Assembly: GCA_023230985.1 (NCBI GenBank)
Contig: JALNWH010000118.1
Coordinates: forward strand, 1-5,643
DNA: 5,643 nt
Source: Bacillota bacterium
GTDB lineage: Bacteria; Bacillota; Clostridia; Lutisporales; Lutisporaceae
Direction: 5' to 3'
In this document: positions 1 through 4,330 of the stretch, in pieces
Position numbering within the stretch: position 1 is the stretch's first letter
Layout of the letters: every line of letters begins with the position of its first letter
Program-made: the position numbers and the translations under genes
The notes under the pieces: generated by a model
Seen by the model: only the letters and a program-made list of their open reading frames with translations
Told to the model about the DNA's origin: nothing
The model's database searches: none

Positions 1-52
1 CAATTGACTCTTAATCAATGGGTCCCGGGTTCGAATCCCTGATGGCGCACCA
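1..52 (+). tRNA. tRNA-Lys (CUU anticodon), 5' part missing at window edge
   Basis: This is the 3' part of a lysine tRNA gene cut by the left edge. The anticodon stem is 3-7 paired with 15-19, and its 7-base loop CTCTTAA (8-14) places the anticodon CTT at 10-12, which reads AAG. The T loop TTCGAAT is at 30-36, between T-stem arms 25-29 and 37-41. The 3' acceptor strand is 42-48, the discriminator base is A49, and the CCA end (50-52) is encoded in the DNA. One T-stem pair, C26 with T40, is a mismatch. The D arm and 5' acceptor strand lie outside the window, so the full cloverleaf cannot be checked. Confidence 0.95.
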
Positions 53-66
53 TTTTGAAGCTATTG

Positions 67-97
67 GCATTAAGTTTAATGAGACTTAATGCTTTTT
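67..97 (+). terminator. Rho-independent terminator after tRNA-Lys
   Basis: GCATTAAGT (67-75) and ACTTAATGC (84-92) form a perfect 9-bp stem with an 8-base loop, followed at once by five T (93-97). It lies 15 bases after the tRNA CCA end and fits termination of the tRNA transcript. The minus strand has no T run after the stem, so it does not look like a good terminator for the opposing gene at 124-297. A second weak stem, AAGGG (115-119) with CCCTT (128-132), is followed by a T-rich stretch on the plus strand and could act as a backup. Confidence 0.75.
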
Positions 98-123
98 CTA
101 TTAGTTGAGATATCAAGGGATTC

Positions 124-297
124 TTAACCCTTCCTTTTTTCATTAATTAAATTTTCATAGCTTACTATTGCCTGATTTAAATTTCGGCTCGCTTTAATAA
201 TCTCCGGATCAAGAAGATTATCGTTATCTTTTATAAGGTTCTGTAAAGTACTTCTAAGCTTTTCTATATCATCAAGTAAAAGTTCAACTTCTGTCAT
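124..297 (-). CDS. Spo0E-like sporulation regulatory protein (57 aa), variant signature motif
   Basis: The gene encodes 57 residues and ends in TAA at 124-126. The start ATG (295-297) is preceded by AGGAGG seven bases upstream. Length and pattern match the Spo0E-like family of small helical-hairpin proteins: helix one is about residues 3-24 (IEKLRSTLQNLI), a turn carries LDPEII (29-34), and helix two follows. Known members are cytoplasmic aspartyl phosphatases that dephosphorylate Spo0A~P and so delay sporulation. The family signature is S-x-x-L-D, usually SQELD. Here it reads SRNLN at 37-41, so the serine is kept but the terminal aspartate is asparagine. The protein may therefore be a weak phosphatase, a non-catalytic Spo0A binder, or have another partner. 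It is transcribed towards the tRNA and away from the nitroreductase. Family assignment is fairly secure; activity is open. Confidence 0.85.
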   Translation of the reverse strand: MTEVELLLDDIEKLRSTLQNLIKDNDNLLDPEIIKASRNLNQAIVSYENLINEKRKG

Positions 298-304
298 TTT
301 GGTA

Positions 305-340
305 CCTCCTGATATACAATTTTATATAGTGTTGCCTCCT
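305..340 (-). promoter_or_regulatory. Two AGGAGG ribosome-binding-like sites before the Spo0E-like gene
   Basis: On the minus strand a perfect AGGAGG lies at 305-310, seven bases before the ATG, and is the working site. A second perfect AGGAGG lies at 335-340, thirty bases further upstream, with no good start codon at the right distance. The upstream copy may be a decoy or standby site, a remnant of a lost leader peptide, or chance. Confidence 0.6.
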
Positions 341-353
341 TGCTAATATGCTA

Positions 354-383
354 TTCAAAACTTTCAAAGACATATGTTATACT
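354..383 (+). promoter_or_regulatory. Probable sigma-A promoter for the nitroreductase
   Basis: TTCAAA (354-359) is followed after 18 bases by TATACT (378-383). TG at 375-376 makes it an extended -10. Transcription would begin near 390, leaving a leader of about 90 bases before the ATG at 482. Confidence 0.5.
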
Positions 384-411
384 ATTTATAGTTCTTTCTT
401 TATATTATCAA
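383..411 (-). promoter_or_regulatory. Possible sigma-A promoter for the Spo0E-like gene
   Basis: On the minus strand TTGATA (406-411) and TAAATA (383-388) are separated by 17 bases. This would start transcription near 376, giving a leader of about 80 bases. It overlaps the -10 region of the divergent nitroreductase promoter, so the two could compete. Such matches are common in AT-rich DNA, and no Spo0A box was recognised. Confidence 0.25.
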
Positions 412-481
412 ATGAATGCGATAAATGGAGATAATTCTTAAAACATATAATATATTAAAAATAATGGAAGGAGAATTAAGT

Positions 482-985
482 ATGAGAGAAATTTTTTCAA
501 GGAGAAGTATAAGGAGGTATAAAGATAAGCCGGTATCGGAAGAGATGGTACATAAATTATTGAGGGCTGCCATGTATGCACCTTCAGCCGGTAATGAAAG
601 GCCTTGGCACTTTATAGTTATTAAGGAAAGAAAAACATTAAATGAAATATCGGAAAATCATCCTTACGCAAAAATGTTGACGGAAGCAGCATTAGCAATC
701 GTCCCTTGCTGTGATATGTCAAATCTAAAATATGAAGGTTCATTTTGGATTCAAGATATGGCGGCATCAATCCAAAATATATTGTTGGAGGCTGAGCATT
801 TAGGCTTGGGAAGTTGTTGGTGCGGAGTATATCCCAGAGAATTTTTATTAGAACCTGTCAGACGTATTCTAAATACACCGGAAAATATAACTCCCGTAGC
901 AATAATTGCTATTGGCTATCCCGGAGAAGAAAGAGAAGTAAGAGAAAGATATAAAGAAGATAGAGTTCATTATGAAAAATGGTAA
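482..985 (+). CDS. Nitroreductase family protein (FMN flavoenzyme, 167 aa)
   Basis: This is a compact nitroreductase-fold protein expected to bind FMN and reduce nitro compounds, quinones or other electron acceptors with NAD(P)H in the cytoplasm. Visible family features are the N-terminal RRSIRRYKDKPV (7-18), typical of FMN-phosphate contacts, PSAGNERPWHF (34-44), and the long helix plus loop WIQDMAASIQNILLEAEHLG (89-108) leading into GLGSCW and GVYP. The reading frame is open from an ATG at 425, but the ATG at 482 has AAGGAG (468-473) eight bases upstream, and the family core begins right after it, so 482 is chosen. The 425 start would add 19 residues with no family match and no good ribosome site. 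At 167 residues it belongs to the short members of the family. The natural substrate cannot be read from the sequence, and the neighbours do not define it. A 77-base gap separates it from the chorismate mutase, so the two might share a transcript. Confidence 0.92.
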   Translation: MREIFSRRSIRRYKDKPVSEEMVHKLLRAAMYAPSAGNERPWHFIVIKERKTLNEISENHPYAKMLTEAALAIVPCCDMSNLKYEGSFWIQDMAASIQNILLEAEHLGLGSCWCGVYPREFLLEPVRRILNTPENITPVAIIAIGYPGEEREVRERYKEDRVHYEKW

Positions 986-1027
986 TTATCACAATCCACA
1001 GATAAACCACTATTAGACTTGTTATTA

Positions 1028-1049
1028 CTTGAGTAATCTATAACTCAAG
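1028..1049. repeat. Short inverted repeat just before the chorismate mutase ribosome site
   Basis: CTTGAGT (1028-1034) and ACTCAAG (1043-1049) form a 7-bp stem with an 8-base loop. No T run follows; the purine-rich ribosome site GAAGGG (about 1051-1056) comes directly after. It may be an operator, an RNA structure affecting translation of the gene at 1063, or a weak processing site. It is not a standard terminator. Confidence 0.4.
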
Positions 1050-1062
1050 AGAAGGGATTTTT

Positions 1063-1317
1063 ATGGAAGATATCAAAGTGCTAAGAAGCCGGATAGATAA
1101 AATTGACGATGAACTAATTAAGCTTTTTGAAAACAGGCTGGATATAGCTAAAAGAATAGGCGATATTAAAAGAAAAAACAATATAAAAGTAGTGGATTTA
1201 AAAAGGGAAGAGGAAGTAATCAGGAAAAATGTCTCAATGGTTAAAAACAAAGACTACAGCGATTTAGCCCAATGTTTTTTTAAGAATATCATTGAGCTCA
1301 GCAAGAAAGTACAGTAA
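1063..1317 (+). CDS. Chorismate mutase, monofunctional AroQ type (84 aa)
   Basis: The enzyme converts chorismate to prephenate, the branch point to phenylalanine and tyrosine, and acts in the cytoplasm as an intertwined all-helical dimer. Aligned by eye with the E. coli P-protein mutase domain, every active-site position has its counterpart: R8 (R11), R25 (R28), K36 (K39), D45 (D48), R48 (R51), E49 (E52), S80 (S84) and Q84 (Q88). Q84 is the last residue, so the protein ends exactly at the catalytic glutamine. There is no fused prephenate dehydratase, dehydrogenase or DAHP synthase domain, and no signal peptide. The ATG has a modest GAAGGG ribosome site six bases upstream. No other aromatic-pathway gene is in the window, so this copy is separated from the rest of its pathway. 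The fold and function are clear. Confidence 0.93.
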   Translation: MEDIKVLRSRIDKIDDELIKLFENRLDIAKRIGDIKRKNNIKVVDLKREEEVIRKNVSMVKNKDYSDLAQCFFKNIIELSKKVQ

Positions 1318-1393
1318 AAACTACAAAATACAGAGAATGTCGGTGAAATACGGACTAATTAGATGAAATATTCAGAAAACGGCTTTTTCCCAA

Positions 1394-1405
1394 TATGAAA
1401 CGGAA
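1394..1405 (+). repeat. 12-base element TATGAAACGGAA, copy 1 (upstream of tdh)
   Basis: This sequence recurs exactly at 3951-3962, in the gap between the sigma-54 activator and thiolase genes. Its first eight bases also appear inverted as GTTTCATA at 1459-1466, just before the dehydrogenase ribosome site. A related TGAAATACGGA is at 1344-1354. The surroundings form an imperfect palindrome: ATATT (1368-1372) pairs with AATAT (1392-1396), and GAAAA (1375-1379) with TTTTC (1385-1389). It may be a regulator binding site, possibly for the activator at 2541-3920; this is an inference. Confidence 0.4.
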
Positions 1406-1422
1406 CCCCCTCTTTTATATAA

Positions 1423-1451
1423 TTATTATAGGGATATAGTGAATATATTAT
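1423..1451 (+). promoter_or_regulatory. Weak sigma-A promoter candidate for threonine dehydrogenase
   Basis: TTATTA (1423-1428) and TATTAT (1446-1451) are separated by 17 bases. The -35 match is poor, and the whole stretch 1413-1476 is AT-rich, so the exact site is uncertain. No GG-N10-GC sigma-54 site was found between 1318 and 1489. Confidence 0.25.
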
Positions 1452-1489
1452 ATTTACTGTTTCATAATTAATTATATGGGGGTGTGAAA

Positions 1490-2449
1490 ATGAAAAAAAT
1501 ATTGATTACCGGAGCCTTAGGCCAAATAGGCTCAGAACTGACTTCATATATGCGCGATATTTATGGAATAAATAATGTAATTGCTTCCGGAAGGAGAACC
1601 CCAAAAGGTTCTAAAGTCGTAGAAGATGGAATATTCGAACTGATAAATACTGATGATGTAAATCAGATTATAAATGTCGTGAAAAAGCATAAAGTGGATA
1701 CAATAATACATTTAGCAGCCATATTATCAGCAGTAGGAGAGGCTAATCCTATCAAGGCTTGGGAGGTAAACGTCGGAAGTCTTTTAAGTGTTTTGGAAAT
1801 AGCCAGAACATATGATTGTTCTGTATTTACTCCCAGTTCAATAGCCGTATTCGGAGATTATTCACAAAAATTTAAAACCCCTCAAGATGAAGTGCAAAAA
1901 CCTGCAACCATGTACGGGATTACCAAGTCTTCTGGTGAACTTTTATGCGATTACTATTTTAAAAGATTTGGAGTGGATACAAGAGGTATACGTTTTCCCG
2001 GACTTATATCCTATGAAACTTTACCCGGCGGAGGCACTACGGATTATGCAGTCCATATCTATTATGAAGCACTAAAAAATAAAAAGTATACATCATTTAT
2101 AAAAGAAGGTACTTATATGGATATGATGTATATGCCTGATGCGTTGAATGCTATAGTAGAGGTGATGGAAACAGATCCGGGTAAATTGATACATAGGAAT
2201 GCTTTCAATGTGACATCTATGAGTTTTGCCCCGGAACATATTGCCCAAGAAATAAAGAAACATATACCTGAATTTGAAATTACTTATGATATAGATCCTA
2301 TAAGGCAAGCCATTGCCGAATCCTGGCCGGACTTTTTAGATGATACAGCCGCAAGAGAGGAATGGGGCTGGAACCCCAAATACGACTTGAAATCAATGAC
2401 AAAGGATATGCTTGCAAAACTAAAAGAGAAAATAAAGGCAATAAATTAG
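1490..2449 (+). CDS. tdh: L-threonine 3-dehydrogenase, SDR/epimerase-like type (319 aa)
   Basis: This is an NAD-dependent extended short-chain dehydrogenase that oxidises L-threonine to 2-amino-3-ketobutyrate. It belongs to the UDP-galactose-epimerase-like TDH group, not the zinc-dependent medium-chain TDH of E. coli. The Rossmann motif GALGQIG is at 8-14, the catalytic serine region TPSSIAVFG at 114-122, and Y142-x3-K146 lies in MYGITKSSGE. The group's hallmark stretches follow: RFPGLISYETLPGGGTTDYA (168-187), DMMYMPDA (211-218), and near the C-terminus RQAIAESWP (272-280) and DDTAAREEWGWNPKYDL (284-300). Length fits the family. The frame also allows a GTG at 1484, but that codon lies within the ribosome site GGGGGTG (1478-1484); ATG 1490 is correctly spaced and gives the canonical MKKILITGA start. 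No 2-amino-3-ketobutyrate CoA ligase (kbl) gene, the usual partner, lies beside it. The next gene is a sigma-54 activator. Confidence 0.93.
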   Translation: MKKILITGALGQIGSELTSYMRDIYGINNVIASGRRTPKGSKVVEDGIFELINTDDVNQIINVVKKHKVDTIIHLAAILSAVGEANPIKAWEVNVGSLLSVLEIARTYDCSVFTPSSIAVFGDYSQKFKTPQDEVQKPATMYGITKSSGELLCDYYFKRFGVDTRGIRFPGLISYETLPGGGTTDYAVHIYYEALKNKKYTSFIKEGTYMDMMYMPDALNAIVEVMETDPGKLIHRNAFNVTSMSFAPEHIAQEIKKHIPEFEITYDIDPIRQAIAESWPDFLDDTAAREEWGWNPKYDLKSMTKDMLAKLKEKIKAIN

Positions 2450-2484
2450 TACACTATACTCACCTGTTGTTATTACATAAAATA

Positions 2485-2493
2485 TGTTAAAAT
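2485..2493 (+). promoter_or_regulatory. Possible extended -10 promoter for the activator gene
   Basis: TGTTAAAAT matches an extended -10 (TGn followed by TAAAAT) 47 bases before the ATG at 2541. A TTGTTA at 2467-2472 lies 15 bases upstream of the -10 hexamer, short for a -35. The 91-base gap after tdh has no clear terminator, so the activator may instead be read through from tdh. Confidence 0.3.
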
Positions 2494-2540
2494 GTTATTG
2501 AGTGGACCTTAAAAGTGATTTTAAGGAGTGGATATTTGTT

Positions 2541-3920
2541 ATGATGGAAGAACTTATGGATAGCTTGGATGTAATGAAAGATATATTGGATAATGCTTAT
2601 CAAGGTATGGTTTTAATAGACAAAGAGGGGCGCATCATTAAATGGAATTATGAAAATCTGCTCGGGATTAAAGAAAAAGATGTATTGGATAAACATGTTG
2701 AAGAAGTGATAGAGAATACGAGACTTCATATTGTTATAAAAACAGGTGAAAAAGAGATTTGCAAGATTCAAAGAATTCAAGGACACGATATGTTAGCCAG
2801 CAGGATTCCTATTAAAAAAGACGATGAGGTAATAGGTGCTGTTGGTACTGTATTGTTCAGGGATATAGAAGAGATAAGAACAATGGCAAAAAGAGTTGAG
2901 ATATTGGAGAAAACTGTTGGTAAATATAAAGATGAAATAAGCCAAATGTATAGTGCAAAATATACTTTTAAGGATATTATTACTCAAAATGATAAAATGC
3001 AGGAACTTAAAGAAATCGCCAGAAAAGCTGCAGGGTTAAACTCTACAATACTGATACAAGGAGAAAGTGGTACCGGAAAAGAATTTTTTGCTCATGCAAT
3101 TCATAATGCAAGTGATAGAGTTTATAATCCTTTTATTCAAATAAACTGTGCTGCAATCCCCCATGAATTATTGGAGTCAGAGCTATTTGGTTACGAAGGC
3201 GGAGCTTTTACCGGTGCAAAAAAAGGCGGTAAAATAGGAAAATTTGAGCTTGGAAACGGCGGGACAATTTTATTGGATGAGATTTCTACCATGACCTATA
3301 GTATGCAGGCGAAATTATTAAGAGTTTTGGAAGAAAGAGAGTTTGAAAGGATAGGCGGTAATATTAGAATTAAAAGCGATGTAAGGATTATTTCCTGTAC
3401 CAACGAAAACCTGCACACAGCGGTTCAAGAAGGGCGCTTTAGGCAGGATTTATACTATAGATTAAATGTTGTCGGTATAGATATACCACCCCTAAGGGAT
3501 AGATTGGATGATATACCTGTCTTATCTTTATATATTTTAAAAGAATTGGTTGATAAAATGGGGTTTTCATATATAGAAGTATCAGACAGTGCAATGAAAT
3601 GTTTGAAGCTATATAATTGGCCGGGAAATGTCCGTGAATTGAGGAATGTCCTTGAAAGGGCTGCAAATATAGCAACAGGCAAATATATTTACCCGGAGCA
3701 CTTGCCGGATAGTATTAATAGAAAGCTTTGTATAAGCGATGGCAAAAAGGAAATAAAACTATTAAAAGATAAAGTAGCTGAAGCTGAAATAAATGCGATT
3801 ATGGAAGCACTGAAGTTTACTAATGGAAGCAGAACAAAGGCAGCAAGGCGACTTGGTATACATAGAACTGCATTATATAAGAAACTGAGCGGTTACGGAA
3901 TAAATATTAAGGAATTGTAA
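2541..3920 (+). CDS. Sigma-54-dependent transcriptional activator: PAS, AAA+, Fis-type HTH (459 aa)
   Basis: This is a bacterial enhancer-binding protein that uses ATP to remodel RNA polymerase-sigma-54 at -24/-12 promoters. Domains in order (459-residue numbering): a PAS sensor at about 11-112 (DNAYQGMVLIDKEGRIIKWN at its start), a charged, probably coiled-coil linker at about 108-141, and a complete AAA+ domain. The AAA+ motifs are Walker A GESGTGK (174-180), the sigma-54-contacting GAFTGA loop (221-226), Walker B GGTILLDE (240-247), the arginine-finger region FRQDLYYRL (300-308) and WPGNVREL (360-367). A Fis-type helix-turn-helix lies at about 412-452 (GSRTKAARRLGIHRTALYKK). There is no receiver domain, so it probably responds to a small ligand through PAS and not to a kinase. 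The frame is open from GTG 2502, but that codon lacks a ribosome site. AAGGAG (2523-2528) points to ATG 2541, at a long 12-base spacing; ATG 2544 is also possible. The likely target is the thiolase promoter downstream. Ligand unknown. Confidence 0.95.
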   Translation: MMEELMDSLDVMKDILDNAYQGMVLIDKEGRIIKWNYENLLGIKEKDVLDKHVEEVIENTRLHIVIKTGEKEICKIQRIQGHDMLASRIPIKKDDEVIGAVGTVLFRDIEEIRTMAKRVEILEKTVGKYKDEISQMYSAKYTFKDIITQNDKMQELKEIARKAAGLNSTILIQGESGTGKEFFAHAIHNASDRVYNPFIQINCAAIPHELLESELFGYEGGAFTGAKKGGKIGKFELGNGGTILLDEISTMTYSMQAKLLRVLEEREFERIGGNIRIKSDVRIISCTNENLHTAVQEGRFRQDLYYRLNVVGIDIPPLRDRLDDIPVLSLYILKELVDKMGFSYIEVSDSAMKCLKLYNWPGNVRELRNVLERAANIATGKYIYPEHLPDSINRKLCISDGKKEIKLLKDKVAEAEINAIMEALKFTNGSRTKAARRLGIHRTALYKKLSGYGINIKEL

Positions 3921-3950
3921 GGTTATCAATTTGTAGACGAATTTTAAGCT

Positions 3951-3962
3951 TATGAAACGGAA
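3951..3962 (+). repeat. 12-base element TATGAAACGGAA, copy 2 (upstream of thiolase)
   Basis: Identical to 1394-1405. It begins 31 bases after the activator stop codon and about 280 bases before the -24 element, rather far for an enhancer but workable with DNA looping. An element GAATATTTCA at 3977-3986 is the reverse complement of TGAAATATTC at 1364-1373, so both upstream regions carry the same pair of short motifs in different arrangement. Confidence 0.4.
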
Positions 3963-4004
3963 ATTTTAATTTAGAAGAATATTTCAGATATATTAGTAAA
4001 TCAT

Positions 4005-4055
4005 TATGTAGAAGCATATATACATTTTAAAACAATGTATATATGCTTCTACATA
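4005..4055. repeat. Perfect 22-bp inverted repeat with 7-base loop
   Basis: Arm 4005-4026 pairs without a mismatch with 4034-4055 around the loop TTAAAAC (4027-4033). The core of one arm reads GTAGAAGCATATATACA. In RNA this would be a very stable hairpin for such AT-rich DNA. It lies 84 bases after the activator stop, so it may end the activator transcript, yet only ATCTTTATAG follows and there is no real T tract. Its centre, near 4030, is about 200 bases before the -24 element, within the range used by enhancer-binding proteins, so a protein-binding palindrome is the main alternative. It could also be the remnant of a small mobile repeat. Confidence 0.85.
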
Positions 4056-4057
4056 TC

Positions 4058-4086
4058 TTTATAGAGACCTTTCCCTAAGATATAAT
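4058..4086 (+). promoter_or_regulatory. Possible sigma-A promoter upstream of the sigma-54 promoter
   Basis: TTTATA (4058-4063) and a perfect TATAAT (4081-4086) are separated by 17 bases. Transcription would start near 4093, leaving a leader of about 240 bases to the thiolase. It could supply basal thiolase expression, drive a small RNA, or be chance in AT-rich DNA. Confidence 0.35.
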
Positions 4087-4230
4087 AGATTTAACAGTCA
4101 TGTATTTTATAATCCTGTTGATTATATTCTACATTCATAATTTTTATTAAAACTCTTTAATATTTTCTTAATCAATCTAATGCCTTGGGAATGTAAGGCT
4201 ATCAAATATAAGATTTTTAAATTTTGCTAA

Positions 4231-4249
4231 TTGGTATGATATTTGCAAA
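4231..4249 (+). promoter_or_regulatory. Sigma-54 (RpoN) -24/-12 promoter of the thiolase
   Basis: TTGGTATG-N4-TTGCA matches the sigma-54 consensus TGGCACG-N4-TTGCW. The invariant GG is at 4233-4234 and GC at 4245-4246, with exactly ten bases between. Transcription should begin near 4258, about 73 bases before the ATG. A gene for a sigma-54 activator lies directly upstream, and AAGGAGG stands before the thiolase start. Confidence 0.85.
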
Positions 4250-4263
4250 TATAATAAGTTGAA

Positions 4264-4279
4264 TTGCTAATTCTAGCAA
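4264..4279. repeat. Inverted repeat TTGCTA-ATTC-TAGCAA at the predicted transcript start
   Basis: A 6-bp inverted repeat with a 4-base centre lies about 6 to 21 bases after the predicted sigma-54 start point. Its left half, TTGCTAATT (4264-4272), is repeated exactly at 4224-4232, touching the -24 element. The arrangement could be an operator for a second regulator or a small hairpin at the 5' end of the thiolase mRNA. Confidence 0.4.
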
Positions 4280-4330
4280 AGTTACAAATATAAATTATTA
4301 AATAATAATTATATAAGGAGGAATTTTTGT

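Larger units (their letters stand above)
3921..4330. other. 410-base regulatory gap between activator and thiolase
   Basis: No plausible gene is seen on either strand. The stretch is very AT-rich and holds, in order: the second copy of TATGAAACGGAA, a GAATATTTCA element (3977-3986), a perfect 22-bp hairpin, a sigma-A-like promoter, a small inverted repeat GCCTT/AAGGC (4182-4186 and 4195-4199), the sigma-54 promoter, a TTGCTA inverted repeat, and the thiolase ribosome site AAGGAGG (4315-4321). The length and content fit an activator-controlled promoter region with distant binding sites. Confidence 0.7.

Noticed and set aside
425..481. Upstream ATG start for the nitroreductase
   Set aside because: It adds 19 residues without family similarity and has no good ribosome site, while ATG 482 has AAGGAG at ideal spacing.
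1038..1250. Minus-strand serine/isoleucine-rich frame over chorismate mutase
   Set aside because: Its low-complexity composition is the mirror of a lysine- and aspartate-rich helical protein; there is no independent support for it.
1318..1489. A sigma-54 promoter before threonine dehydrogenase
   Set aside because: Every GG in this stretch was checked for GC after ten bases; none fits, so sigma-54 control of tdh is not supported by a canonical site.
2502..2540. GTG start for the sigma-54 activator
   Set aside because: No ribosome site precedes 2502, whereas AAGGAG at 2523-2528 lies inside that extension and serves ATG 2541.
4171..4183. IHF-like site between enhancer region and sigma-54 promoter
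   Set aside because: AATCAATCTAATG misses one consensus position, the consensus is weak in AT-rich DNA, and IHF is generally absent from this group of bacteria.
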